Shown: positions 26,568 to 35,258 of the stretch, in pieces
Numbering within the stretch: the stretch's first letter is position 1
Layout: each line of letters starts with the position of its first letter
Source: a gamma proteobacterium HdN1
Lineage (GTDB): Bacteria > Pseudomonadota > Gammaproteobacteria > Pseudomonadales > Ketobacteraceae
Reading direction: 5' to 3'
Length of the DNA stretch: 64,000 bases
Assembly (NCBI GenBank): GCA_000198515.1
Contig: FP929140.1
Location: 1,400,527-1,464,526 of the forward strand
Translations under genes and position numbers: made by a program
The notes under the pieces: generated by a model
What the model was told of the DNA's origin: nothing
The model's input: only the letters and a program-made list of their open reading frames with translations
Database searches by the model: none

Positions 26568-26790
26568 ATGGGCTCATGCAATATATAAGATCAAAATCTG
26601 TTGTCTTGTGATGATGTTCTGACGATCTGTCTGATAAGAAGTGAACTCAGATTTCATGACCACACAATAAATTATTTTTCAAGAGAATACTTTTGGATAC
26701 TTTGACATACTGCGGGTCATAGCATTTAGCTAGGGTGTTCTTATGCCTCGCCCTGAATTTGATTAACTCTATGTCAAACCTTGGTAATCC

Positions 26791-27204
26791 ATGACCCTGA
26801 TCTCGCTAGAGCGAATACTCGAACTATTGTGTGATGGCTTGTACTCCGGCTGTGTTGCGCTAGTTGTCGAAGCTGAAAAGCGTCATCGGGTTCTTGCATT
26901 ACTACAGGAGCTTGGAACCGAACTGTATGACCACGTGCGGTTTATGGCCTTGGATTCGGAGACGGCAATTGATCTGGCTTTGGAATCCATTGATGGCGAC
27001 CTCTTGCTTATTGATGGCTTGAGCAAGATTAGCCCTCATAGCCAAGAGGCTTATGCACTGCGGACATTTCTTGATGTCAGAAGAAATACAGCGGGCAAAA
27101 CGATCATAATCTTAGACCCTAAAGGTTATAGATCCCATTTTTCTGACAGCGATGCACCATTCTATTTGTTTTGCGATTTTGTCTTCGAATCAGATCTTTC
27201 TTGA
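26791..27204 (+). CDS. Hypothetical protein, 137 aa (RecA-fold-like segment?)
   Basis: I do not recognise this protein. The segment GDLLLIDGLSKIS followed by AYALRTFLDVRRNTAGKTIIIL looks like the Walker B strand and sensor strand of a RecA/ASCE fold, but there is no P-loop. It is the outermost gene at the left end of the transposon and converges on the Tus-like gene with 12 bases between them. Confidence 0.55.
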   Translation: MTLISLERILELLCDGLYSGCVALVVEAEKRHRVLALLQELGTELYDHVRFMALDSETAIDLALESIDGDLLLIDGLSKISPHSQEAYALRTFLDVRRNTAGKTIIILDPKGYRSHFSDSDAPFYLFCDFVFESDLS

Positions 27205-27216
27205 ACGGGTGGCTAT

Positions 27217-28122
27217 TTATCGATAGCGGTGCAGGCCTATTTCAGCAATGAAAGGTTCATCGTGTATGCTGGATTCGCGTTGAATTCGGGGTTCGACATG
27301 CTCGCGTTGAGATGGCGGCTGTCGCCATTGCAGTCGTGGCAGGTTTTTCTGTGGCAAAACGACTACACCGGATAAGGGCGTTGATTTCGGTATTCGAACG
27401 CCATCTTCAAAATAGGCATAGTTTGCCCGGAGCTGCTCCTTCAGGGGAGTAACCTTTGCAAATTCATTGTCAGAGCATAGCGCCAGGGCTTCGAGGGCAG
27501 ATTCTTTTTCGTCGTCGGTAAGATTTTTAGCCAGTTTTAGGGCGTCTGACCGTGTGACTTTGGTTATCCGCTTGTGTGAGCTTGACCAGGTCCAGCTAAA
27601 TACGTCCATGTCTTTTGGTAAAACACGAATCATGCAGCGGCATGCTTGGAGATCGATCTGGTTGTAAATAATCTGTTCACGTGTCGCGAGATCAAACAAA
27701 GATCTTTGTGTCCCTTGCTTCAGTTCATTGCGGAGCAATGTTGATATAAACCGTCCTGGTGTGGAGCTATTCGACACACCATAAATGCGTTGGGCTTTTG
27801 TGGTTAAGTGAACGAAGGTGTTCTTTGCATTGTTGAAAACTTCGAATTTTCTGGCAAGTTGATCTGAAGTGCACAGGATGCCAGCCGTAAGGATTTTATC
27901 ATCTCTGTTTGCCCTGAAAATTTGGGTCATGCTGTCGATTGCTGCCAGCCGGGCAACACTTGACCTATGTTCTTCTTCAGATGTGCCTATTGTGGGCACA
28001 TAAACTGGATAGGAATCCATCTCTTCTAATGCAAGCTCTCGGATATCTTGTGCTACTAGAATGATGTCGGAGAGGGAAGAAAAAAGCCTTTCCACAAGTT
28101 CGGCTTGAAGTGATCGATCCAC
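27217..28122 (-). CDS. tus: Tus-like replication terminus site-binding protein
   Basis: Tus binds Ter DNA and blocks replication forks from one side. This 301-residue protein aligns over its length with E. coli Tus: LVERLFSSL near the N-terminus (LVDRLNTTF in Tus), AGILC...NNAKNTFVHL (PGVLC...NKLKTTFEHI), FSWTWSSSHKRITKVTRSDAL (FGWANKHIIKNLHRDEVL), and ANYAYFEDGVRIPKSTPLSGVVVL (RVWYKG...CPTPLIALI). The length is close to Tus (309 aa). Identity is low, so its DNA site is unpredictable. It is in an apparent operon behind an XRE regulator and a membrane protein, inside the transposon. Confidence 0.82.
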   Translation of the reverse strand: MDRSLQAELVERLFSSLSDIILVAQDIRELALEEMDSYPVYVPTIGTSEEEHRSSVARLAAIDSMTQIFRANRDDKILTAGILCTSDQLARKFEVFNNAKNTFVHLTTKAQRIYGVSNSSTPGRFISTLLRNELKQGTQRSLFDLATREQIIYNQIDLQACRCMIRVLPKDMDVFSWTWSSSHKRITKVTRSDALKLAKNLTDDEKESALEALALCSDNEFAKVTPLKEQLRANYAYFEDGVRIPKSTPLSGVVVLPQKNLPRLQWRQPPSQREHVEPRIQRESSIHDEPFIAEIGLHRYR

Positions 28123-28130
28123 GAATGACT

Positions 28131-28664
28131 CTAGAGTTTATGAAAGTATTTTAAATAGGTATATGCAGGGGCCAGGTAGCGGCCAATCAGGTGGTATATC
28201 GGAGCGCCAAGCACCGCAAACAGCGTCAATATGAATCCGAGCTTTGTTGCCACTGGTACCGATAATAGCGCGACATCCAGTCCAATTCTAATAGTGGCAA
28301 CGGTGGCTGTTAGTAACACTACGCAACCAAACAAAAAAAGACCGGTTTCAAGCACCGAATGCCGGATAGCTTGACCATCCTTTTGTATGTACCGACCAAC
28401 AAACAATCGGTGCACCAAGCTGTCATTGGGAAGCTTCTGGAAGAGTAAATTCTGTTTTTCTCGCTGGGCGGCAGAAAGTATGGTTCCGTACAGTAGTGTT
28501 TCTTCATGCCTTTGAAATTCATTGAAGCTGGTTCGTGCTGCAAAATCATTGTAGCCGTCTTGCGAGGTGATCTGGTTAATCGCTTTGAAAGAAGCATGAA
28601 GCTTGATCAGGGACCGGAGCCGACCAAAGAGCATCAATGATAAAAGGTGCCGGAACACGGTCAT
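28131..28664 (-). CDS. Small membrane protein, 177 aa
   Basis: No known family recognised. The N-terminal 100 residues are polar and helical. Two hydrophobic helices follow (TGLFLFGCVVLLTATVATI and LGFILTLFAVLGAPIYHLIG), then a short basic tail. The start overlaps the XRE gene stop by 4 bases (ATGA) and the stop is 8 bases before the Tus-like start, so the three genes should be co-transcribed. Confidence 0.65.
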   Translation of the reverse strand: MTVFRHLLSLMLFGRLRSLIKLHASFKAINQITSQDGYNDFAARTSFNEFQRHEETLLYGTILSAAQREKQNLLFQKLPNDSLVHRLFVGRYIQKDGQAIRHSVLETGLFLFGCVVLLTATVATIRIGLDVALLSVPVATKLGFILTLFAVLGAPIYHLIGRYLAPAYTYLKYFHKL

Positions 28665-29041
28665 TTCTGTGCAGCTTGTTTGCTGGGAGATTGAATTTCG
28701 GTTAATAAATCCAAAAACCGATTGAGTCTATGCTCCAAATCCAGGAGTCGCCCCTCCTTGTCTCTACAGTCGTGGTCTGTCTGGATAAAGGCTTCTCGAA
28801 GGTGTTGGATATCACATTGATCATTTGCCAGCGTGGCGTTTGGCAGTAAGACATGCGGACGAAATCCCAGCTCAAATAGCTTATCCAGATAGTCTGCATT
28901 GGGAACCCTCTTTCCACGCTCATACAAATATTGGCTGCCGGCGGTTATGCCGCACGCTTTGACGACATCATTAATTTGGAGATTCAGGCGCTTGCGTTCG
29001 GAGATAAGGGCCTGACCAAATCGCTGCCTATCTAATCCCAT
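28661..29041 (-). CDS. XRE-family DNA-binding regulator
   Basis: The 126-residue protein has an N-terminal helix-turn-helix (RKRLNLQINDVVKACGITAGSQYLYERGKRVPNADYL, here read in parts: RLNLQINDVVKACG and QYLYERGKRVPN) and a C-terminal coiled coil (REAFIQTDHDCRDKEGRLLD). It is the first gene of the Tus-like operon and probably its repressor, and it is divergent from the gp16-like gene. Confidence 0.78.
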   Translation of the reverse strand: MGLDRQRFGQALISERKRLNLQINDVVKACGITAGSQYLYERGKRVPNADYLDKLFELGFRPHVLLPNATLANDQCDIQHLREAFIQTDHDCRDKEGRLLDLEHRLNRFLDLLTEIQSPSKQAAQK

Positions 29042-29142
29042 CCTTAGTTCCTTGTTGTTATAATCGATTCAAAAGTGTTGAAATGTGTTTGTAAGGGTAT
29101 AATATCTGCATTTTAGTATCTGTAAAGAGTTAGGTCTCAGTC

Positions 29143-29373
29143 ATGAAATCACCCGAAGAGGTCAAGCAGGAGTTTGCCGAGCGCGGCCTCAGCATCAGTG
29201 GCTGGGCCAAAGAGAGAGGCTATTCGCAGGCATTGGTGTATCAGGTGCTGAACGGGAACCGGAAAGCGTTGCGTGGCGAGAGCCACAAAATTGCCGTAGA
29301 GCTTGGCTTAAAGGAAGGAAAAACAGGCTGCTACGAGGATCTGAGCTTCTATAAAGCTGAGGTGATTCAATGA
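29143..29373 (+). CDS. BcepMu gp16-like small DNA-binding protein
   Basis: The 76-residue protein starts KSPEEVKQEFAERGLSISGW and continues ERGYSQALVYQVLNGNRKALRGESHKIAV in pieces typical of BcepMu gp16-family regulators of phages and Tn7-like or Mu-like elements. It has a helix-turn-helix and lies 102 bases from the divergent XRE gene, suggesting a two-repressor switch. Confidence 0.75.
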   Translation: MKSPEEVKQEFAERGLSISGWAKERGYSQALVYQVLNGNRKALRGESHKIAVELGLKEGKTGCYEDLSFYKAEVIQ

Positions 29374-29626
29374 CTTAGAAACAAAAAACCCGACAACAAT
29401 GGCTTGCTATCGGGCTTTAGGTGTAGGTGATACCTACGGTGTGGTGCCTAGAAGTATCTCCCCTCCCTGCTGTCCCGTCAAGAGCAAGCCCCGAATACTG
29501 CCGCGAATCGACATCCGTCGAGGTTGGCTCGTGTCTGCGATCCAGCTTTGAGCCGAGAGTGGATTGAGCGGTTGTGTCCAAAATTCACGGATTCGGCATT
29601 ATTGCTCAATGCCGGGAGGTACTCTT
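29374..29626. other. Noncoding stretch upstream of tnsA
   Basis: A weak terminator (CCCGA ... TCGGG then CTTT, about 29388-29420) follows the gp16-like gene. A small inverted repeat GTAGGT/ACCTAC lies at about 29424-29438. I looked for CRISPR repeats or crRNA-like repeats and saw none. A GGGAGG ribosome-binding site precedes tnsA. Confidence 0.4.
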
Positions 29627-30274
29627 ATGCGCCGAAAACCCGCTCGGAAGATCAAGGCTTCCGCTGTTAAAAACATCTTCAAGTTTCCGTCTACCAAGTC
29701 ATTTGTTGAGCCCTGCCATCGGAGATATCAAATGGTGTTGGTGGAGTCGATGTTGGAGAAAGACTATTGCTTTCACTTGGAAGCGAATCCAAACGTCGTG
29801 GTGTACTTCCCTCAGCCCAAGACCTTCATGGTCAATAGCACGTTGTTGAAGAATCGGGAGTACACGCCAGACTTTGAAGTCCATTTTCGCGGCGGTCGAA
29901 AGGCTTATGTGGAGGTCAAGAAGGACTTCAGCTCTCTGGATACGGTCTATCTGCATAAGCTGGAAATAGCGGCGATTGAAATGCGGCAAGCCGGATATGA
30001 CTTTTTATGTGTCGATGAACCTCAGATACGCATAAATCCTCTTCTGCAAAACCTCCGCAAGTTGCAACGCTATCGTGACAGATTAACGAGTAACTCAGGC
30101 ACCCTTACGTTGCTTCAAAATGCCGTTCCTCATCCAAGAACGTTGAAAGACCTGATTGCAAATCCACTGGGCATACGTTTGGAGACCATTTACAAGCTCA
30201 TTGCCAACGGGCAGATAACGGCAAATCTCTCGGTAGCTAAGCTCTCGTTGGATGCAGAGGTGCGCTATGCATAA
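29627..30274 (+). CDS. tnsA: TnsA transposon endonuclease
   Basis: TnsA cuts the 5' ends of the transposon so that it moves by cut-and-paste. The PD-(D/E)xK nuclease residues are in EYTPDFEVHF and AYVEVKKDF, with the upstream glutamate in VESMLEKDY. The 215-residue form from ATG 29627 has GGGAGG upstream; the longer frame from 29564 is unlikely. Length is a little shorter than Tn7 TnsA (273 aa). The stop overlaps the tnsB start. Confidence 0.93.
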   Translation: MRRKPARKIKASAVKNIFKFPSTKSFVEPCHRRYQMVLVESMLEKDYCFHLEANPNVVVYFPQPKTFMVNSTLLKNREYTPDFEVHFRGGRKAYVEVKKDFSSLDTVYLHKLEIAAIEMRQAGYDFLCVDEPQIRINPLLQNLRKLQRYRDRLTSNSGTLTLLQNAVPHPRTLKDLIANPLGIRLETIYKLIANGQITANLSVAKLSLDAEVRYA

Positions 30275-32186
30275 TCTTTCGAGATGGATGCCCGGCATTG
30301 CATTCTGTGCAAATTTCGATGGTCGGGATGCTATATGGATGATAAGGCGGATCAACGGTTCAAATGTCACCTTGGCCGATATCGATAATAAATCTGTGTT
30401 GGTGAAACCGGAGGCGGAGCTTGAAGAATGCCTGGAGAACAAGGCGCTTCAGTTCATGGCAGATGGTCGCTATAACGGTGAAATCGTATTTCAGGATTTG
30501 CCGGAGGAGTATCAAAAGGAAACCGCTCGCAGATATGCATACGTTCGAGAATTTCTTGATTCGGATAATCAAAAAAGATCGAAGAAGAAGCTTGAGAAAA
30601 TAATCGAAAAGGTAGCTGAAAAGATAGACGATGATACGCCACCGGCCTGGAATACGTTAAATAACTGGCTGAATAAGTATTTCAATGCCGGTTGCCGAAT
30701 TAAAGGGTTGTACCCAAATGATCCTAAAAAGGGTCGCCGAGATATAAGGGTTGATCCAAGAGTTCGTGAAATAATTGATCAATCGGTGAAGTTGTATTTC
30801 AAAAATGGCCAGATGCTAGTGAGCAGCATTCATCAGATGGTGGAAGCGAAAGTACTAAAACACAATCTGAGCAATCCAGATGATCTGTTGGCTATCCCAG
30901 CCTACAGCACTGTGGACTACCATATTAAGAAGCGAAGTTACCAGGAGCATGTTAAGGGAAGAATTGGTAAAAATGCTGCGCGCTATGAATGTGCGAATGT
31001 CGGCGAAGCACCTCAAACAAGTCGTATTCTTGAGCGCGTTGAGGCCGACCACACCCCTCTGGATATCAATGTTCTGCATGATGAAACCAGAACACTGCTG
31101 GGTCGCCCGACCTTAACGCTCTTGATAGATCACTATTCTCGTATGGTCATGGGCTTTCAGATTTCTTTTGAAGAGCCTTCATATGCGTCCGCTGCCATGG
31201 CTATCGGGAGTGCCATATTACCCAAAAAGGATCTGCTTGAATTTTACGGCGTCGAAGGCGATTGGCCTGCTCATGGTGTCATGGAAATGCTGGTCGCCGA
31301 CAATGGCACAGAGTTCTGGGGTGACAATCTCGATATGGCGATCAGTGAGGTAGGCTCAGTGCTTCAATATGCGCCAGTCAGGAGCCCAAATTATAAAGGT
31401 GTTGTAGAGCGTTTCTTCCTTACACTGAGAACAGGATTAATTGATTCTCTGCCAGGCAAGACAAATGGTGTCGGTAACGGGTCAGACGAATACATTGCTC
31501 AGAACGAGGCTAAGCTCACATTGTCGGAGTTCAAAAAGATATTCCTGACCTGGCTTGTGAATATCTATCACCTTGAACCACACGGCAAAGCCGAAAAATC
31601 TCCTCTTGATCTTTGGAATGAATCTGCTCGCGAGTTCCCGGTGGTTGAGGATGATGCTAAACGCATTGAGACAGCCTTGATGTGTTCCGATACGAGAACG
31701 CTACAGCGATCAGGTATTCAGTATGAAAACCTTGAATACAATTCAGACCCTCTGCGAGACATCTACCGGCGAGAAGGGGTTGTCGAACTGTTGATCAAAT
31801 ATAGCCCGTTCGATATTGGTCACATTTATGTGTGGGATGAGCTCAACCGGGTCTATATCCGGGTGCCATGCGTTAACTACAAGTATGCAAAAGGCTTGTC
31901 GATGTATGCTCACAAGGCCATCCGCAAACGCATTAATACTGCGCGTAAAAGCTACAAAGATAATGTGATTCTCCAAAGAGCCAAGGTTGAGCTGTTTGGC
32001 GATCTGGAAAGTTTGCACGATCGTAATGTACGGAAAAAATCACAGGCGACCGCGAAAAAAGCCGCTCGCATCCACTCGCTGGGCGTAGAGGGTTTTTCTG
32101 CCATCACCAATATAAATGATCCCGCCCCAGTGGTTATTCAGAATATACAGGCTGAAGAACTAACGGATGACTGGGAGGTTTGGTGA
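30267..32186 (+). CDS. tnsB: TnsB DDE transposase
   Basis: TnsB binds the ends and joins the 3' ends to target DNA. The rve/RNase H fold is clear: first Asp in EADHTPLDI (about 260), second in VADNGTEFWG (about 345), Glu in GVVERFFLTL about 35 residues later (about 381). The N-terminal region holds DNA-binding helices, and the C-terminal Mu-type beta domain and tail follow. The ATG at 30267 overlaps the tnsA stop, with AGAGGTG upstream. Confidence 0.95.
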   Translation: MHNLSRWMPGIAFCANFDGRDAIWMIRRINGSNVTLADIDNKSVLVKPEAELEECLENKALQFMADGRYNGEIVFQDLPEEYQKETARRYAYVREFLDSDNQKRSKKKLEKIIEKVAEKIDDDTPPAWNTLNNWLNKYFNAGCRIKGLYPNDPKKGRRDIRVDPRVREIIDQSVKLYFKNGQMLVSSIHQMVEAKVLKHNLSNPDDLLAIPAYSTVDYHIKKRSYQEHVKGRIGKNAARYECANVGEAPQTSRILERVEADHTPLDINVLHDETRTLLGRPTLTLLIDHYSRMVMGFQISFEEPSYASAAMAIGSAILPKKDLLEFYGVEGDWPAHGVMEMLVADNGTEFWGDNLDMAISEVGSVLQYAPVRSPNYKGVVERFFLTLRTGLIDSLPGKTNGVGNGSDEYIAQNEAKLTLSEFKKIFLTWLVNIYHLEPHGKAEKSPLDLWNESAREFPVVEDDAKRIETALMCSDTRTLQRSGIQYENLEYNSDPLRDIYRREGVVELLIKYSPFDIGHIYVWDELNRVYIRVPCVNYKYAKGLSMYAHKAIRKRINTARKSYKDNVILQRAKVELFGDLESLHDRNVRKKSQATAKKAARIHSLGVEGFSAITNINDPAPVVIQNIQAEELTDDWEVW

Positions 32187-33172
32187 TGGCAGGTCACAAT
32201 GCGTTGCCTTTTGTGGTCACTGGCGATGTTAAGCGTATCTTCAAACTCTTGGATGACCTTCGGGTTAACTATGTCGAAGAAGGCGATACCAATTGTCTTA
32301 TTACAGGAGAATCCGGTTCTGGTAAATCCGAGCTGGTAAAACGGTATGCTGCGAAGTATCCGCGCCGAGAACTGGAGGAATATACCCATATCCCCGTGTT
32401 GTATGTTCAGTTGAGTTCGCCCCAAACACCGAAGGCTTTCACGCAGCAAATACTTGCTGCAATAGGTGATCCTCAGGGTGGCAAAGCTATAAAAACTAAG
32501 GAGGCAGGCTTTGCTGAAGTAAAAAGATACTGTCGTGAGTGCGGTGTAGAGCTGATCATTCTGGATGAAATGCAAACAGTGATTCAGAACCGATCGCCAG
32601 GGGTAATGGCCTCCATAACGGATTGGTTCAAGGATCTTATGAATCACTCGAAGGTCCCGGTGGCGATGGTTGGCATGCCCTGGTGCCTTGGCGTCGTAAA
32701 AGAAAATGATCAACTCGATACGCGTGTTGGCTATCGTTACTATCTGGAGACCTTTAGTGTTTCCAGTCGGTTCTCCCATTTTGAAAAATTTCTTGAGCTT
32801 TTTTCAGCGGGCTATGATTTTGCGAATGACTTTTCACTTCTTGAGCGTGAAACAGCCTATCGGCTGTTTGCGTATAGCTCTGGAATTATCAGGGCTATCA
32901 GGGGGCAAATCATCCGAGCGGCCAGTTTGGCTGAGGCGGCGGGAAAACCAATTGATCTGGTCTGCTTTCAGGAGGCGATTCGTTCAAGGGGGATAAAGGA
33001 TCACAACAACGTCTTTATCATGCCGGTGACGGATTTGCGGCTGAGGGAAATTGTGAGTTCATCCAAGTGGACGCAGCAAAAATCTCACAACAAGGAAAGC
33101 TTTCAGAGTGCCGAATTCAAAACCTACCGACTGACCAAAAAGCTTGAACTAATCGAAGCCGATGACGACTGA
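32186..33172 (+). CDS. tnsC: TnsC AAA+ regulator
   Basis: TnsC is the ATPase that links the target selector to TnsA/TnsB. Walker A is GESGSGKS (about 41), Walker B LIILDEMQ (about 122). At 328 residues it is shorter than Tn7 TnsC (555 aa) and closer to TniB-like forms. GGGAGG supports the ATG at 32186. Its stop overlaps the tniQ start. Confidence 0.94.
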   Translation: MAGHNALPFVVTGDVKRIFKLLDDLRVNYVEEGDTNCLITGESGSGKSELVKRYAAKYPRRELEEYTHIPVLYVQLSSPQTPKAFTQQILAAIGDPQGGKAIKTKEAGFAEVKRYCRECGVELIILDEMQTVIQNRSPGVMASITDWFKDLMNHSKVPVAMVGMPWCLGVVKENDQLDTRVGYRYYLETFSVSSRFSHFEKFLELFSAGYDFANDFSLLERETAYRLFAYSSGIIRAIRGQIIRAASLAEAAGKPIDLVCFQEAIRSRGIKDHNNVFIMPVTDLRLREIVSSSKWTQQKSHNKESFQSAEFKTYRLTKKLELIEADDD

Positions 33173-34217
33173 GCAAAAGTTACTGATCAGGCCAGTTAAG
33201 CACCCGCTGGAGCGGATCGATGACCACCTTGTCAGGCTTGCCACTGCAAATGGCTTCTCATCTATAGCTACACTGTGTACCTATTTGCGTGCGTGGTGCA
33301 AAGCGGCGGGGTACAGTAGTCGAGGAATAGACAGCGCCGATACCAAGGCCAGGTTGTTAAGCCACTATCTTGAGCGAGAGGTAGAGGCAAAATCCTTCGA
33401 CCGGCCAGCGTTCGCCAAAGTCAATCCCATTTTGAAAACCTGTAGCGCCTGCCTCAGTGAGCAAAAGGCTATCCCGTTTTACTGGTATCTGGATGATTAC
33501 CAGCTTTGCCACATCCACTACCAGCCGTTGAGCAAGCCAGATTCCAACGAAACATTCGACCATGTGGATGTTGATCTGGCCCAGCACCCCATAGTCGATC
33601 TTCTGGATTCCAGTGACCCCTGGTTGGCATATACCAGCATGCAAAAATGCATCGACGAACTCCGGTGGCTATGTTGGCGTTTGAAGCAGTTCTACGAGAT
33701 TCATTTGGGAATCCGCCTGCATACGATGAACGCGCTGAGTTGGATAAACAGCATCCCTCCTGCTGAACATTCCTCTGATAGCAGATTCGACCGGATAACC
33801 AGCCTGATCGCAGATCAATCAGGTCTCCAGAAAAGCGATGTGCGCTTGCTGTCAGCCCTTTTGCTCTGGCAGCGCATGGTGCCAAACAACCTATTCCGGG
33901 CTGCGGGTGCCGGGGCGGAAGGTGCCACCGAAGCAAGCCTGGAATGGGCATCCCGGCAGCTGATCGCCAGCGAGCCCATGCTCATGTTCATCTGTGATGC
34001 ACACCAGGCCCCGCGAAACACCCCAAAACTCCGTCTGCGTGACTATATCCCTTCGCTGGCAGGTCTGGATGAGGCCACCGACAAAGCCCTGCGGCAGGCG
34101 GTTTACTCCTGCGGGTTAACCACTGAGTTGTTGGTAATGCTCCCCTCAGGGGACAAAAGCATCCAACCCAAAGCAGCCCAAAAGCCACTGGAGGCTTGCC
34201 AGCAGCAGCCAGCCTAG
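33162..34217 (+). CDS. tniQ: TniQ family target-selection protein, short form
   Basis: The 351-residue protein begins with the TniQ N-terminal pattern (LLIRPVKHPLERIDDHLVRLATANGF) and has a zinc-finger-like part (KTCSACLSEQ ... YQLCHIHYQPL). No separate helix-turn-helix is visible in the C-terminus. It is the fourth gene of tnsA-tnsB-tnsC-tniQ. TniQ/TnsD proteins recruit TnsC to target DNA. Confidence 0.88.
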   Translation: MTTEQKLLIRPVKHPLERIDDHLVRLATANGFSSIATLCTYLRAWCKAAGYSSRGIDSADTKARLLSHYLEREVEAKSFDRPAFAKVNPILKTCSACLSEQKAIPFYWYLDDYQLCHIHYQPLSKPDSNETFDHVDVDLAQHPIVDLLDSSDPWLAYTSMQKCIDELRWLCWRLKQFYEIHLGIRLHTMNALSWINSIPPAEHSSDSRFDRITSLIADQSGLQKSDVRLLSALLLWQRMVPNNLFRAAGAGAEGATEASLEWASRQLIASEPMLMFICDAHQAPRNTPKLRLRDYIPSLAGLDEATDKALRQAVYSCGLTTELLVMLPSGDKSIQPKAAQKPLEACQQQPA

Positions 34218-34263
34218 CCAGAGGACAATTTTTTGTATCCCAAGCCAGAAATGCTGTGATAGG

Positions 34264-34294
34264 ATGATACCTAATAAAAACTATTAGGTATCAT
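34264..34294. promoter_or_regulatory. Perfect 13-bp inverted repeat operator
   Basis: ATGATACCTAATA (34264-34276), AAAAC, TATTAGGTATCAT (34282-34294). The arms are exact complements and lie just upstream of the WYL-repressor gene; an ATG within the right arm (34293) opens its frame. This is where a BrxR/CapW-type autorepressor would bind. Confidence 0.8.
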
Positions 34295-34316
34295 GTTCAG
34301 TCCATGGTCATGCAGC

Positions 34317-35207
34317 ATGAATAGCACGCTTCGGGATTTAACTCAGGCCCAACGCGATCGCATCGCCCACATCGACTTCACCCTGCTATTCAAGGGGGAA
34401 GCCAACCGTGCCGACCTGGTGGATCGCTTCAGTATCACGCCCGCCCAAGCCACCAAGGATTTCACCCAATACCGGGAACTCGCACCCGCCAATATCCGCT
34501 ATGACGAGAAGCTGAGAACCCACCTGCGTGGTGACCTGTTCAAGCCCCTGTTCGACTACGACGTGGTGCGCACCCTGGCCACCATCAGTCAGGGCTACGG
34601 CGACGGCTTTACCGGCAAGCTCAAGCCGCCATTGGCCTGTGAAGCACCGTACCATCTGAACCAGCCCAGCCTGGCCACCGTTGCCAAAGTGACCGAAGCC
34701 ATTCACAAGGTCAAGCCTCTGGCCATTACCTATGTATCCCTGTCCAGCGGTGAATCCCGGCGCGAAATCGTGCCCCACACCCTGGTGGATAACGGCCTGC
34801 GCTGGCATGTGCGCGGGTTCGACCGCAAGAGCGGTGAATTCCGTGACTTTGTGCTCACCCGCATCAAAGAAGCCACGGTGGTTGAAGCCTCCGCCATCGA
34901 CGAGCAGGAAACCGAAAGCCAGGATCGCCAATGGAACCGCTTTGTCGAGCTGGAACTGGTACCCCATCCCCGCATCCAGCATCACGAAGCCATCGAGCTG
35001 GATTACGGTATGGACGGTGGCGTAATGAAGGTCGAGATTCGAGCGGCGACTGCTGGGTACCTGTTGCGGCAATGGCATGTGGACTGCTCACCGGCCCACA
35101 CGCTTACAGGCCCCGAATACCAGTTATGGCTCCGTAATAGTCAGGCGCTATACGGTGTGCAAAACCTGATTCTGGCCCCCGGCAGAGCAGAGCAACCGCC
35201 GGGTTGA
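34317..35207 (+). CDS. BrxR/CapW-type repressor (wHTH-WYL)
   Basis: The N-terminal winged helix (DFTLLFKGEANRADLVDRFSI, in which a first helix is followed by TPAQATKDFTQYRELAP) and the central WYL domain (LAITYVSLSSGESRREIVPHTLV...LRWHVRGF) match the repressors that head many phage-defence loci. These are thought to sense a nucleic-acid or nucleotide ligand and release the operator. It directly precedes hsdM. Start is either 34317 (chosen) or ATG 34293, which lies in the operator. Confidence 0.85.
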   Translation: MNSTLRDLTQAQRDRIAHIDFTLLFKGEANRADLVDRFSITPAQATKDFTQYRELAPANIRYDEKLRTHLRGDLFKPLFDYDVVRTLATISQGYGDGFTGKLKPPLACEAPYHLNQPSLATVAKVTEAIHKVKPLAITYVSLSSGESRREIVPHTLVDNGLRWHVRGFDRKSGEFRDFVLTRIKEATVVEASAIDEQETESQDRQWNRFVELELVPHPRIQHHEAIELDYGMDGGVMKVEIRAATAGYLLRQWHVDCSPAHTLTGPEYQLWLRNSQALYGVQNLILAPGRAEQPPG

Positions 35208-35258
35208 GCCAAATGACTAAATCAATTTAAGCCCAATTATTAAACCCCAGGAAACACA

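Noticed and set aside
34386-35078. 230-residue minus-strand frame opposite the WYL gene
   Set aside because: It is a shadow of a well-supported gene and has no known motif.
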